NCBI RefSeq assembly: GCF_000613185.1
Contig: NZ_CCBB010000003.1
Span: forward strand, 1,240,001 to 1,304,000
Origin: Mycolicibacterium cosmeticum
Lineage (GTDB): Bacteria; Actinomycetota; Actinomycetes; Mycobacteriales; Mycobacteriaceae
Length of the DNA: 64,000 bases
Reading direction: 5' to 3'
Shown: piece after piece, positions 1 through 11,146 of the stretch
Layout: each line of letters begins with the position of its first letter
How positions within the stretch are numbered: position 1 is the first letter of the stretch
The notes under the pieces: generated by a model
The model's input: the letters and a program-made list of their open reading frames with translations, nothing else
Told to the model about the DNA's origin: nothing
Databases searched by the model: none
Program-made: the position numbers and the translations under genes

Positions 1-747
1 AGCCGCCGCGACGAAACCAGCGCGCTGAGGCTGGACGGCGAACCCATCACCGGCGGTTTCTTCGGCCAGTCCAGCTTCGCCACCTACGCCATCACCCGGT
101 CGCGCAACGCGGTCACGGTGCCCGACGCGATCGCACCTGCGTTGGCCGCCCCGCTGGGCTGCAGCGTGCAGACCGGGGCCGGCGCGGTGCTCAATGTCGT
201 CGCCCCGACGGCCGACGACCCGGTGGTGGTGTTCGGTGCCGGTGCGGTCGGCCTGTCGGCGGTGATGGCGGCGCGCATCGCCGGCTGCCGCACCATCATC
301 GCCGTCGACCCGATCACCGCCCGCCGGGACCTGGCCACCGACCTGGGCGCGACCCACACCTTCGACCCCGGTGCCGATGTCGCGGCCGCGGTGGGCGAAC
401 TCACCGGTGGCGCCGCCGCTGTCATCGACACCACGGCCCGCCCGGACGTCGTCGCTGCGGCGGTCGGGCTGCTGCGTTCCCGTGGCACCCTGGCGCTGCT
501 CGGGCTGGGCGCCCCGACGGCCGAGTTGCCGGTGGCGCTCATCATGGCCAAGGGCATCACGGTGCGCGGGGTGGTCGAAGGCGACAGCGACCCGCACACC
601 TTCCTGCCGCGGCTGGCCGATCTGCATCTGCGTGGCGAACTACCGCTGGACAAGTTGGTGGCCGCCTTCCCGTTCGACGACTTCGGACGCGCCTGGGCCG
701 CCGCGAAGGCCGCCGAGGTGATCAAGCCCGTCCTGGTCACCGCGTAG
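1..747 (+). CDS. Zinc-type alcohol dehydrogenase, C-terminal part (5' end outside window)
   Basis: The reading frame is open from base 1 and stops with TAG at 745-747, so the N-terminal catalytic zinc domain is largely missing from the window. What remains reads GGFFGQSSFATYAI and then a Rossmann segment, VVVFGAGAVGLSAVMAA, followed by VDP, a usual NAD(P)-binding arrangement of medium-chain dehydrogenases. GGFFGQSSFA is typical of aryl/benzyl-alcohol dehydrogenase-like members, so oxidation of an alcohol to an aldehyde is inferred; substrate unknown. A TAGACT -10-like hexamer (745-750) overlaps its stop and could drive the next gene. Confidence 0.85.
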   Translation, partial: SRRDETSALRLDGEPITGGFFGQSSFATYAITRSRNAVTVPDAIAPALAAPLGCSVQTGAGAVLNVVAPTADDPVVVFGAGAVGLSAVMAARIAGCRTIIAVDPITARRDLATDLGATHTFDPGADVAAAVGELTGGAAAVIDTTARPDVVAAAVGLLRSRGTLALLGLGAPTAELPVALIMAKGITVRGVVEGDSDPHTFLPRLADLHLRGELPLDKLVAAFPFDDFGRAWAAAKAAEVIKPVLVTA

Positions 748-792
748 ACTGACGGCCCCGGCAATGTGGCCGGGGACGATTGGAGCACGCAG

Positions 793-1716
793 ATGACGCT
801 TCCACCGCTGCCTCCCGGCCGCACCGTGGCGGTCCGCTCGAATGACGGCACCCGGCTGCATGCCCAGGTCTTCGGGCCGGACCACGGTTACCCGATCGTG
901 CTGGCCCACGGCATCACGTGCGCCATCGGGGTGTGGGCGCATCAGATCGCCGAATTGGCCGGCGAGTACCGCGTCATCGCCTACGACCACCGCGGGCACG
1001 GCCGCAGCGAGGCCCCGCGCCAGCGCCGCCGGTACAGCCTCAATCATTTGGCCAGCGATTTGGACGCGGTCCTCGATGCGACATTGGCGCCGGGGGAGCG
1101 CGCTGTCATCGCCGGGCACTCCATGGGCGGTATCGCGATCACGTCGTGGTCGCAGCGCTACCCGCGGCGGGTGCTGCACTGCGCCGACGCCGTGGCGTTG
1201 ATCAACACCACCACCGGAGACCTGCTGCGAGACGTGCAACTGGCCCCGGTGCCCGCGCCGCTGTCACAGGCCCGGATCCGCACCGCAGGCACCTTCCTGA
1301 AGACGTTCGGGGCCACCCCGATCCCCAAACTGGCAGGCGGACCCAACAAGCGGTTCGTCGAGTACCTGGCCGTCGGGCGGGACGCGGACCCGGAGGTGGG
1401 TGACCTGGTGTACCGGCTGTTCGCCGCCACCCCGCCGGCCGGCCGCGGCGGCTGGGCCCGCGTGCTGGTGGACAGCCTTGGTGCCACCCATATTTCGCTG
1501 CTCAACCTGACGGTGCCGACGCTGGTGATCGGCAGCAGCAAGGACCGGCTGCTGCCGATCAACGCCTCCCGTCACATCGCCGAGCACCTGCCGAACCTGG
1601 CGGCATTTGTCGAGCTGTCCGGCGGGCACTGCGCCATCCTGGAACGGCCCGCCGAGGTGTCACAGCAGCTGCGGGCGCTGGCCGAATCGGTTGCCCGCCA
1701 ACAGCTCAGCTCGTGA
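793..1716 (+). CDS. Alpha/beta-fold hydrolase
   Basis: A 307-residue alpha/beta hydrolase. The oxyanion strand HGIT lies near residue 39, the nucleophile elbow GHSMGG puts the catalytic Ser at about 110, an acidic residue is in [10 protein letters not shown] and the His is in SGGHCAIL near the C-terminus, so the triad looks complete. ATG 793 is preferred over the upstream GTG at 766 because GGAG lies 9 nt before it. Its last 11 bases overlap the end of the convergent amine oxidase gene. It could be an esterase, epoxide hydrolase or C-C hydrolase; the sequence does not decide. Confidence 0.82.
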   Translation: MTLPPLPPGRTVAVRSNDGTRLHAQVFGPDHGYPIVLAHGITCAIGVWAHQIAELAGEYRVIAYDHRGHGRSEAPRQRRRYSLNHLASDLDAVLDATLAPGERAVIAGHSMGGIAITSWSQRYPRRVLHCADAVALINTTTGDLLRDVQLAPVPAPLSQARIRTAGTFLKTFGATPIPKLAGGPNKRFVEYLAVGRDADPEVGDLVYRLFAATPPAGRGGWARVLVDSLGATHISLLNLTVPTLVIGSSKDRLLPINASRHIAEHLPNLAAFVELSGGHCAILERPAEVSQQLRALAESVARQQLSS

Positions 1717-3070
1717 GGTAGCCGGTCACCTCGGTGGCCGCGCGCTGACCTGAGCGCACCGCGCCGTCCAGGAACCCGGTCCATTCGTCGGCCGTCTCGG
1801 TGCACGCCCAGAACACGCCGTCGACGGGGGCGCGCAGCGCATGCCCGTAATCGGTCCAGGCGCCGGGCGGTACCGCCGCCGTCGGGCCGCCGGGCGCGAA
1901 TTCCTCCGTACCCCAACAATGATCGAGATAGTCGATGGGTGTCGCGGCGGCTTCACCGAACAGCGCGGCGAAATTGCGCAGCGCTCGGTCGCGACGCTGC
2001 TGAGGGGGCAGCGGGTCGAAGCTGCGTGAGTCGGCGAATCCCAACAGCACGCCGGGCCCGTCGTCACCGGGGCTGACGTCGAAGGTGATGAACACCGGTC
2101 CCTCATCCGACAGGGCCTCGCCCGAGCAGCCGTCGGCCCGCCAGAACGGCTTGTCGTAGGCGGCATAAGCCTTGCTCAGATTGCCCTGCGGCCAATGGGC
2201 TATCAGGGCTCGATGGTCGTCGGGCAGCGCCGGTTCGAAGGTGATCGCGCCGCGGTGCGCCGGCGGGATCGCCACGATCACGGCCCGTGCCTCCCAGGAC
2301 TCGGTGTCGGATTCGACGCGATACCCCGTGCCGTCCCCGATGATGCGGCGCACCACGGTGTTCAGCCGCACCGTCAGGTCCTCGGCCATCCGGACGGCGA
2401 TCTGCTGGGTGCCGGCCGGGAAGCGGTCCTGTTGGGCACCGCCCTCGACGTCGAGCATGGGGCCCAGGCCGCCCGCCGCCTTGACGTAGCGCACCGCGTG
2501 CAGCATCGACACCGCGTCCGGTTCACAACCCCACGTCACCCGCGACATGATCGCCATCAGATTCCGCGTCGACGCGTTGGCGTGCACCGAGCGCAGCCAA
2601 CTGTCCAGGCTGCGCCGGTCCAGGCGCTCGGCCGCGGGCGCCGCCCACGGGTCGGTCACCGGGATCAGCTTGGCCAGCCGCTCGAACCGCCACTGGATCC
2701 GGGACACGTCGAACAGTTCGATCAGCGACAGCTTCGGGATGGTGCTGCGGTAGGACCGCACCCGCCCGTGCCAGTCGATCAGGTTCTTGCCGCGGCAGTA
2801 GGTGGGCACGGTGTCGCAGCCCAGTTCGGCCGCCAGCTTCAGCACCGCGGTCTGGGTGGGGCCGACGAAGGTGGCACCGAGGTCGACCGGCACGCCGGCG
2901 ATCGTCGTGGTGTGCGAGCGGCCGCCGACCCGGTCGCGCCCCTCCAGCACCACCACGTCGTGTCCCCGTCTGGTCAGTTCGCGCGCCGCCACCAGCCCCG
3001 CGAACCCGGCTCCCACCACGATCACATCGCCCACGGCCTCAGTCTGCACCGAAGAACCGCCGCTGCGCAC
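1706..3070 (-). CDS. FAD-dependent amine oxidase (flavin monoamine oxidase family)
   Basis: About 454 residues. The N-terminus has the dinucleotide-binding signature [18 protein letters not shown] and the amine-oxidase sequence [13 protein letters not shown]; the C-terminus has a second FAD-contact region with [13 protein letters not shown] (usually a GxETxxxW-like motif). These fit flavin monoamine oxidases, which oxidise primary or secondary amines to imines with release of H2O2. The start could be GTG 3070 or GTG 3049; neither has a strong ribosome-binding site. It is divergent from the luciferase-like gene only 14 bases away, so promoters must overlap. Confidence 0.85.
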   Translation of the reverse strand: MRSGGSSVQTEAVGDVIVVGAGFAGLVAARELTRRGHDVVVLEGRDRVGGRSHTTTIAGVPVDLGATFVGPTQTAVLKLAAELGCDTVPTYCRGKNLIDWHGRVRSYRSTIPKLSLIELFDVSRIQWRFERLAKLIPVTDPWAAPAAERLDRRSLDSWLRSVHANASTRNLMAIMSRVTWGCEPDAVSMLHAVRYVKAAGGLGPMLDVEGGAQQDRFPAGTQQIAVRMAEDLTVRLNTVVRRIIGDGTGYRVESDTESWEARAVIVAIPPAHRGAITFEPALPDDHRALIAHWPQGNLSKAYAAYDKPFWRADGCSGEALSDEGPVFITFDVSPGDDGPGVLLGFADSRSFDPLPPQQRRDRALRNFAALFGEAAATPIDYLDHCWGTEEFAPGGPTAAVPPGAWTDYGHALRAPVDGVFWACTETADEWTGFLDGAVRSGQRAATEVTGYLTS

Positions 3071-3084
3071 TAGGGTGAGCCGCT

Positions 3085-4077
3085 GTGAAGGTCATGACGG
3101 CGTTGTACGGACCGACCGATGCCATCGAGCGTGCGCGGGCGTTGCGCGATGCCGGTGCCAGTGGGGTGTTCACCTTCGAAGGGCCGCACGACGTGTTCAC
3201 CCCGCTGACGCTGGCCTCGACGGTCGGCGGCCTGGATCTGATGACCAATGTGGCGATCGCGTTCCCCCGCAATCCGATTCATCTGGCGCACCAGGCGATC
3301 GACCATCAGATCCTCACCGGCGGCCGGTTCACGCTGGGGCTGGGCACCCAGATCCGCACCCAGATCGAGAAGCGGTTCGGCGCCGACTTCGACCGGCCGG
3401 TGGCGCGCATGACCGAGCTGGTGGCCGCCCTGCGGGCCATCTTCACCACCTGGTCGACGGGTGAACGGCTGGATTTTCGGGGCGAGTTCTACCGGCACAC
3501 CCTGATGACCCCGACCTTCACCCCGCGTGACAACGTCTACGGGCCGCCGCCCATCTATGTCGGCGCGCTCGGGCCGAAGCTGACCCGCGCGGTCGCCGAG
3601 CACGCCGACGGCCTGCTGGTGATGCCGTTCGGGTCGAAACGTTTCCTCAACGAGGTGACCATGGCCGCGGTGGACGCCGGCCTGAGTGCGGCAGGTCGTG
3701 GTCGGGCGGATCTCGCGATCGTTCCGGAGGTCATCGTGTCGGTCAGCTCCGACACCAATCCCGACCATGCTGCCACCCGCCAGTTGCTGGCCTTCTACGG
3801 TTCCACCCCGGCGTACCGGCCGGTGCTGGAGGCGCACGGCTGGGGCGAGCTGCAGCCCGAACTGAACGCGCTGTCCAAGCAGGGCCGCTGGGCCGAGATG
3901 GGCGGGCTGATCGACGACGATGTGCTGCACACCATCGCCGCCTGTGGCACTCCCGCCCAGGTCGCCGCCCATATCGCGGACCGGGTGCGCGGGGTGTCCG
4001 ACCGGGTGTGCATCTACCAGCCCGGACCGATCGCGGTGGATTCGCTGGCCCAGATCGTTGACGCACTGCGTACCTGA
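3085..4077 (+). CDS. LLM-class (luciferase-like) F420-dependent oxidoreductase
   Basis: 330 residues with the TIM-barrel luciferase-like monooxygenase fold. The segment [11 protein letters not shown] is a hallmark of this class, and [15 protein letters not shown] with [11 protein letters not shown] is typical of the mycobacterial F420-dependent branch. In mycobacteria these enzymes mostly use reduced F420 rather than FMN; the substrate cannot be read from the sequence. GTG 3085 has no Shine-Dalgarno sequence, but TAGGGT at 3071-3076 ends 8 nt upstream, fitting a leaderless transcript. A Baeyer-Villiger monooxygenase follows. Confidence 0.85.
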   Translation: MKVMTALYGPTDAIERARALRDAGASGVFTFEGPHDVFTPLTLASTVGGLDLMTNVAIAFPRNPIHLAHQAIDHQILTGGRFTLGLGTQIRTQIEKRFGADFDRPVARMTELVAALRAIFTTWSTGERLDFRGEFYRHTLMTPTFTPRDNVYGPPPIYVGALGPKLTRAVAEHADGLLVMPFGSKRFLNEVTMAAVDAGLSAAGRGRADLAIVPEVIVSVSSDTNPDHAATRQLLAFYGSTPAYRPVLEAHGWGELQPELNALSKQGRWAEMGGLIDDDVLHTIAACGTPAQVAAHIADRVRGVSDRVCIYQPGPIAVDSLAQIVDALRT

Positions 4078-4122
4078 GCACCTATGGTGGTGGTACGGCG
4101 CAGGACCACGAGGAGGTCGTCC

Positions 4123-5670
4123 ATGGGCGAGGAGCACGTCGAGTCCGGGTTGATCCCTGGCGTCGCCCCCGAATTCACTGATGTGCTGATCATCGGGGCG
4201 GGCATCTCCGGCATCAACGCCGCCTACCGCATCCACGAGCAGAACCCGCGGCTGACCTACACCATCCTGGAACGTCGCGAGCGCATCGGCGGCACCTGGG
4301 ACCTGTTCCGCTACCCGGGTATTCGCTCCGACAGCGATATCTTCACCCTCAGCTTTCCCTACGAGCCGTGGACCCGCGAGGAGCACGTCGCCGACGGTGC
4401 CGATATCCGTGCGTACCTCACGCACACCGCCCGCAAGTACGGCATCGACCGGCATATCCGGTTCGGCACCCGGGTGCTGTCCGCCGACTGGGATTCGGCG
4501 ACCGACACCTGGTCGGTGCGCACCGAGTCCGACGGGGTACCGGCCACCCGCCAGGCCCGCTTCCTGTTCTTCGGCACCGGGTACTACGACTACGACCACC
4601 CGCACACCCCGCCGATCGCGGGGATGGACGACTTCACCGGTACGGTGGTGCACCCGCAGTTCTGGCCCGAATCGTTGGACTACGCCGGCAAGAACATCGT
4701 GGTGATCGGGAGTGGAGCCACCGCGATCAGCCTGGTTCCCGCGCTGGCCCGCACGGCCGGTCACGTCACCATGCTGCAACGTTCGCCCACCTACATGATG
4801 GCCATGCCCGCCGTCCCGGCCGTCATGCAGACCGTCCGGAAGCTGTTGCCGGACAAGCTTGCTCATCGCTTCATCCGGTTCCGCAACGCCTGGATGCACT
4901 ATGCGCTGTTCCTGTTCTTCAGGAAGGCGCCGGGCCTGGGCCGGCGATTGATCCGCAACAGGACCATCGCGCGCCTGCCCGCGGGTTATCCCGTCGACGT
5001 GCACTTCAAGCCCCGCTATCGACCCTGGGACCAGCGAATGTGTCTGGTGCTCGACGGGGACCTGTACGAGGACCTCGGTGCGGGGCGCGCCGACATCGTC
5101 ACCGATCACATCGATCACGTCGACGCCACTGGCATCGTGCTGGCCGGCGGTGGCCGGCTGGACGCCGACATCATCGTCACCGCAACGGGGTTACAGCTGC
5201 AGGCGCTCGGCGGGATCGAGTTGCGCATCGACGGACAGCGGATCGAGCCCACCGACCGGTTCGTCTACAAGGAGCACCTGCTCGAAGAGGTGCCGAACAT
5301 GGCGTGGTGTGTCGGATACACCAACGCGTCGTGGACGCTGCGCGCCGACATGACGGCGAAATCGGTGGCGAAGCTGTTGGCGTACATGGATACCCACGGC
5401 TATACCCACGCCTACCCGCACCGCAACGGTGTGCCGATTCAGGAGAAACCGGCGTGGGACATCAACGCCGGCTACGTGGCGCGGGCGCCGCACGCACTGC
5501 CCAAGTCCGGTACCCGCCGGCCGTGGAACGTGCGGCACAACTACGGCCTGGACGTCATCGACCACCGGTTCGATCGGATCGAGGAGTCGATGGTCTTCGG
5601 GCGTGCGCCGGCCCGCACGCTAGCCGAACCGGCGCCGGTACAGGTGGTAGGCCAGCAGGGCCACGTGTAG
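4123..5670 (+). CDS. Flavin-containing Baeyer-Villiger-type monooxygenase
   Basis: 515 residues from ATG 4123, chosen because AGGAGG (4111-4116) lies 6 nt upstream; an upstream in-frame ATG at 4084 lacks this. The N-terminal FAD motif is VLIIGAGISGINAA, the NADPH Rossmann motif is VVIGSGATA, and FTGTVVHPQFWP matches the Baeyer-Villiger fingerprint FxGxxxHxxxWP exactly. Such enzymes insert oxygen next to a ketone, giving an ester or lactone that a neighbouring hydrolase could open. A TATGGT -10-like box sits at 4083-4088. The 3' end overlaps the convergent DUF218 gene by 51 bases, a long antisense overlap. Confidence 0.88.
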   Translation: MGEEHVESGLIPGVAPEFTDVLIIGAGISGINAAYRIHEQNPRLTYTILERRERIGGTWDLFRYPGIRSDSDIFTLSFPYEPWTREEHVADGADIRAYLTHTARKYGIDRHIRFGTRVLSADWDSATDTWSVRTESDGVPATRQARFLFFGTGYYDYDHPHTPPIAGMDDFTGTVVHPQFWPESLDYAGKNIVVIGSGATAISLVPALARTAGHVTMLQRSPTYMMAMPAVPAVMQTVRKLLPDKLAHRFIRFRNAWMHYALFLFFRKAPGLGRRLIRNRTIARLPAGYPVDVHFKPRYRPWDQRMCLVLDGDLYEDLGAGRADIVTDHIDHVDATGIVLAGGGRLDADIIVTATGLQLQALGGIELRIDGQRIEPTDRFVYKEHLLEEVPNMAWCVGYTNASWTLRADMTAKSVAKLLAYMDTHGYTHAYPHRNGVPIQEKPAWDINAGYVARAPHALPKSGTRRPWNVRHNYGLDVIDHRFDRIEESMVFGRAPARTLAEPAPVQVVGQQGHV

Positions 5671-6177
5671 CGGTCCCCATTCACCGGGGAGGTAGTCGCG
5701 GGCGGGGCGCAACCGGCGGGCCAGCGTCGGTGCCTCGTCGTGGACGATCTGTCGCGCCCGGCGCGCGTGGAAGGTGTTGGACGCGATCTTGATCGCCGGG
5801 CTGTCGGTCATCAGCGGGATCGAGTTCACGATGTTCTGCACGGTGTTTCGCGCCCGATCCTCCACGGTGACGTTCGCCGGCGGCACCCCGAGACGGGTGA
5901 CGGCGTAGTCGGCCATCAGCGCCGCCTCCGGCACCGGTGTGCGCACCGCGGCCCCGGAGAAGATGAACCGCGCCGTCGACGGATCGGTCGAGCGGACGGC
6001 GATGCGGACCCGCCACTTCCACAGCGCGGTGATCGGGCACCCCAGCACCAGGACGGTTTCGCCGGGCACCGGCGCATCGCCGGCACTCTCGGTCAGCTCG
6101 CGGGAAGCTCGCCAGGTCACCCACTCCGCCGCGCCGAAAACCAGGACGGCCGGCACCCACACCCGTTTCGACGCCAT
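5620..6177 (-). CDS. YdcF/SanA-like DUF218 protein
   Basis: 185 residues. A hydrophobic N-terminus (about 7-17) could be a membrane anchor. The body shows the DUF218 pattern: ETVLVLGCPI, then FIFSGAA, then EAALMADYAVTRLGVP followed by EDRARNTVQNIVNS, and later IKIASNTFHARRA. DUF218 proteins are envelope-associated, with roles in barrier function in E. coli (SanA, YdcF, ElyC); biochemistry remains unclear. GGAG precedes ATG 6177. The gene ends inside the convergent monooxygenase gene. Confidence 0.8.
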   Translation of the reverse strand: MASKRVWVPAVLVFGAAEWVTWRASRELTESAGDAPVPGETVLVLGCPITALWKWRVRIAVRSTDPSTARFIFSGAAVRTPVPEAALMADYAVTRLGVPPANVTVEDRARNTVQNIVNSIPLMTDSPAIKIASNTFHARRARQIVHDEAPTLARRLRPARDYLPGEWGPLHVALLAYHLYRRRFG

Positions 6178-6195
6178 CGCTCCATTCGACCACGC

Positions 6196-6951
6196 TCACA
6201 GAATCCGGATGGTCAGCCCCGTCGCCAGTAACCGGGTGGCCGACAACCCGAATGTCGTCTTGAACCGGTCGGCCAGGTGCGAGGGGCTGGCGAAGCCGGC
6301 TTTCGCCGCGGCGGTGGTGAGGTTGTGCCCGGCCGCCAGTTCGGCGCCGGCGCGGATCAGTCGGCTCCACATCCGGTAGCGGCGCAGGCTCGATCCGGTC
6401 TCCTGGCGGAATAGGTGCAGGAACCGCGATTCGGACAGCCCGGCAGCCGCCGCCAGCTCACGCGCTGGGGTCTGCGTGCTGGGATCGTCGCGAATTTGCT
6501 TGGCCACCAGCTCGATCCGGGCGTCGATCACGTCGATCGCGACCGGCGCCGCCGCGGCCAGCCACCGCGCCGCCGCGGCATCATCCTGCGGCACGGTCAG
6601 CAGGGTCCGCTGTGCGTCGTGGTGCACGCCGATCTGGTGATCGAACTCGGTGAACCGCTGCCGGCAGGGCCGGGTGCGCTCGGACGCGGGGTCGAGGTAA
6701 CACGACACCAGGCGGCCGTCGACCGCCAGGTGGTGGGTGAGCCGCGGTGGGATTAGCGCGGAGCGGGCCACGATCCGGCGGGTGCCGACGGTGACGGTCA
6801 ACGGCGCGTCGATACCCACGGCCAGACACCACACCGATCCGGAATGCGGTTCCAGGCCCAGCCCGGGGCCGGCGTAGAGCGCCTGTCCGGGGCTCAACCA
6901 CACCGCGGGATAGCAGGTTTGTGGAAGCGCCGCCGGATTCGCGCTGGGCAT
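6196..6951 (-). CDS. AraC-family transcriptional regulator
   Basis: 251 residues from ATG 6951; AGGAGTC lies just upstream in the mRNA, better than the outer start at 7005, which would overlap the divergent gene. The N-terminal half looks like a cupin-type effector domain; the last about 90 residues form the two-helix-turn-helix AraC domain (LAAAAGLSESRFLHLF, then KAGFASPSHLADRFKTTFG). It is divergent from the DUF4345 membrane protein at 6989, with only 37 bases between starts, suggesting that gene or its own promoter as target (inference). Confidence 0.85.
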   Translation of the reverse strand: MPSANPAALPQTCYPAVWLSPGQALYAGPGLGLEPHSGSVWCLAVGIDAPLTVTVGTRRIVARSALIPPRLTHHLAVDGRLVSCYLDPASERTRPCRQRFTEFDHQIGVHHDAQRTLLTVPQDDAAAARWLAAAAPVAIDVIDARIELVAKQIRDDPSTQTPARELAAAAGLSESRFLHLFRQETGSSLRRYRMWSRLIRAGAELAAGHNLTTAAAKAGFASPSHLADRFKTTFGLSATRLLATGLTIRIL

Positions 6952-6988
6952 GCTGGACTCCTGATCGCTGACGAAACAGGAGGTTACC

Positions 6989-7339
6989 GTGGTCGAAGTG
7001 GTCATTGCGGTGTTCTTCGCCGGGATGGGCGTCTACGCACTGGCCGCGCCGGCGGCCATGTTGGGTCCGTTCGGCGTCACGCTCGGCACCGCGACCGCGC
7101 GCTCGGAGGTGCGGGCCGTCTACGGCGGATTCGGTCTGGCCATCGCCGCGGTGCTGATCTACGCCGTCCGGGTGCCCGAGGTGCGCACCGGTGTGCTCGT
7201 CACCGTGGGTGCCGCCCTGGCCGGGATGGCGGTCGGTCGGCTGGCGTCGGTGTTCGGTGAGCGGACACCGTTCTACCCCAACTGGTTCTACTGCCTGGTC
7301 GAAGCCGTGGGCGCGGCGGTGCTCTTCTGGTCCGTCTAG
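6989..7339 (+). CDS. Small DUF4345-like membrane protein
   Basis: 116 residues and almost entirely hydrophobic, with four likely membrane segments (about 2-24, 43-62, 66-86, 98-115). Charged loop sequences ARSEVRAVYGG and FGERTPFYPNWFY match the DUF4345 family, whose function is unknown. GTG 6989 has an excellent AGGAGG about 8 nt upstream. It is divergently paired with the AraC regulator. The last 4 bases overlap the convergent gene at 7336. Confidence 0.75.
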   Translation: MVEVVIAVFFAGMGVYALAAPAAMLGPFGVTLGTATARSEVRAVYGGFGLAIAAVLIYAVRVPEVRTGVLVTVGAALAGMAVGRLASVFGERTPFYPNWFYCLVEAVGAAVLFWSV

Positions 7340-8450
7340 GGAGCCACGGTCAGCCAGTCGGCGAACCCGGACGGGTCGTGCCGGCCCAGCGCGCCGTGCT
7401 CGAACAGGCCCCACCCCTCGGCCGGGGCGCGGTCACCCTCGGTGCACACCGCCCGGCCGACGTGGTCGATCACCCCGAAGCCGGAGCGCCCGATGATGGC
7501 CGGGTCGGTCATGTCGTAGGTGAGCCGTTCGGTGAACTTCTCGCCCCGCCACACGCCGTGCGTCCAGTCCGAATCACCGCCGTAGCCGCCGCCGACGTGA
7601 ATCGGCACCGGCAGTTTGGATTCCACGTCGAACCGGACCGGCGAGCCGTCCTGCGCGGTCGCGTCGATCGTCGCGCCGGTGGGGATGCGGGTGCCGGAGC
7701 GGTAGTGGATCCGCACCCGCGGCCAGCCCAACTGTTCCACCCGCCCGTCCTTCCAGATGCGGGTGCAGTCGTTCAACGACCGGAATCCGTTGGGCTCCTC
7801 CTGGATGATCAGCACGATCGAGAAGTCGTCGAATGCCATCGGCACGTACAGCCACCACATACCCTCGAACGGGGGATCGGCGGGCCGCCCGGCGGGCTCG
7901 GCCTCACCGATCGGTCGGATACCCCAGGACCGGTCCCGGGATCCGATCCACACCGCGGGATCGACGGTGATCCGCTCCCCGTCGATCTCCAAAGTGCCTC
8001 GCCATGAACCCAATTGGGCGAATCGCTGGGCGTCCAGGGTCACCCGGTTGCCCTGCCGCATGATGTGCGGTTGTTCCTGCACGACGTCGAACAGTCCGGT
8101 CCAGGTGAGATCGGCGGCGATGCCGTCGGTTTCGTCGAGGGTGATGCGCAGCGAGTGCAGCGGGTCGGTGACGTCGACGCGGTAGCCCAGCACATGCTGG
8201 TGCAGCCGGTCGGCGTCGATGGCATCGGACAGGTGCACGGCGGTTTGGGTGTCCCCGCGCCTCAGCAACAGGAAGGCGTCTTTCACCCCGAGGTTCGGGT
8301 AGTACCCGATCCCGGTGATGACGAAGATGTCACCGGTGCGGTCGTGGGCGTTGAAGTAGGACCGGTCGTAGAAGTTGCGGTCCGACGTTCCCGGCCAGGC
8401 GATCGGCTTCGGGATCTGGTGGACCGGGAATTCGTCCATCGGGCCAAGCA

Positions 8451-8451
<1 letters not shown>
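7336..8451 (-). CDS. Uncharacterised DUF7064/7065-like protein
   Basis: 371 residues from ATG 8451, which overlaps the stop of the upstream phosphotransferase by one base (TGATG), so translational coupling is likely. No signal peptide or membrane segment is visible. Aromatic-rich beta-type segments such as FEGMWWLYVPMAFDDFS and GWGLFEHGALGRHDPSGF resemble actinobacterial proteins annotated as DUF7064/DUF7065, a lipocalin-like or hydroxysteroid-associated fold. In mycobacteria this family often sits beside kinase-like phosphotransferases in lipid or steroid gene clusters, as here. Function unknown. Confidence 0.6.
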
Positions 8452-10217
<1,766 letters not shown>

Positions 10218-10255
10218 CCCATCCCGCCCTGCAACCTATGCGTATGGTCGTTGGC

Positions 10256-11146
10256 GTGTCCGTGTTATCGACGCCCGTCATCGCCGACGCGCTCGCGCGC
10301 CTGTTCGCCCGCGTCGTCAATCCCAGCCCGAAACCGGGGGTGCGGTTTCCCGAGTTCGTCGTCGACAGCGCCGAGGTCAGCATCCCCACCCGGCACGGCG
10401 ACACCCCGGCCACCGTGTACCGCCCCGACGGTCCGCCGGCCGGGGTGTACGTCAACATCCACGGCGGTGGCTTCGTGGTCGGGCACCGCGAACAGGACGA
10501 CCCGTGGTGCCGCTTCCTCGCGGCGCGAGCCGGCGTCACCGTGGTCAACACCGACTATCTGCTTGCTCCGCACCACCGTTTCCCGACCCCCGTGGAACAG
10601 CTCTACGACGTGGTGACCTGGGCGGCAGCGCAGGAGGCCGCCGACATGCTCTGCGTCGGCGGGCAGAGCGCGGGTGGCAACCTGTCGGCCGCCGTCGCCC
10701 GGATGGCGCTGACGCACGCAGGCCCGTCGATCGCATTGCAGGTTTTGCACTACGCACCCCTGGATTTGGTGACGGCGACCGCCGAGAAGCGGTCACCGCT
10801 GGCCGCCAAGGCCATCATGAAACCGTGGATGGGTGAGGTGTTCGACACCGCCTACATACCCGAGGTCGCACGACGGCGGGACCCGTTGGCCTCACCGGCC
10901 TGGGGCGACAACGCCGATGACATCGCCGGTATCGCGCCGGCTTTGGTGATCGCCTGCGAGTACGACCGGCTGCGCGACGAAGCGGCGGCCTACGCCAAGA
11001 GCCTCGACGCGGTCGGGGCCCTCGTCGATTACGTCGAGGTGCCCGCTGTCGACCACGGCTACAACATCATGAGCGACGCCACCGAGGTGACCCGCGGCAT
11101 GTACGAACTGATCGCCGGGCAGGTGCGCCGGGCCGTCAGCCGGTGA
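10256..11146 (+). CDS. Alpha/beta hydrolase of the hormone-sensitive-lipase family
   Basis: 296 residues from GTG 10256. HGGG at 69-72 forms the HSL-family oxyanion hole; GQSAGG places the nucleophile at Ser138; ACEYDRLRDEA supplies the Asp and VDHGYN the His. These enzymes hydrolyse short acyl esters, and mycobacterial members act on lipids or esters. GTG 10256 is chosen because TATGGT (10243-10248) ends 7 nt upstream, a leaderless arrangement; in-frame ATGs at 10238 and 10244 are possible. The last 11 bases overlap the end of nuoN. Confidence 0.82.
   Translation: MSVLSTPVIADALARLFARVVNPSPKPGVRFPEFVVDSAEVSIPTRHGDTPATVYRPDGPPAGVYVNIHGGGFVVGHREQDDPWCRFLAARAGVTVVNTDYLLAPHHRFPTPVEQLYDVVTWAAAQEAADMLCVGGQSAGGNLSAAVARMALTHAGPSIALQVLHYAPLDLVTATAEKRSPLAAKAIMKPWMGEVFDTAYIPEVARRRDPLASPAWGDNADDIAGIAPALVIACEYDRLRDEAAAYAKSLDAVGALVDYVEVPAVDHGYNIMSDATEVTRGMYELIAGQVRRAVSR

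Noticed and set aside
3070..5118. 682-codon minus-strand frame antisense to the F420-type and Baeyer-Villiger genes
   Set aside because: Both sense genes have complete catalytic motifs; the antisense product is low-complexity Gly/Arg/His.
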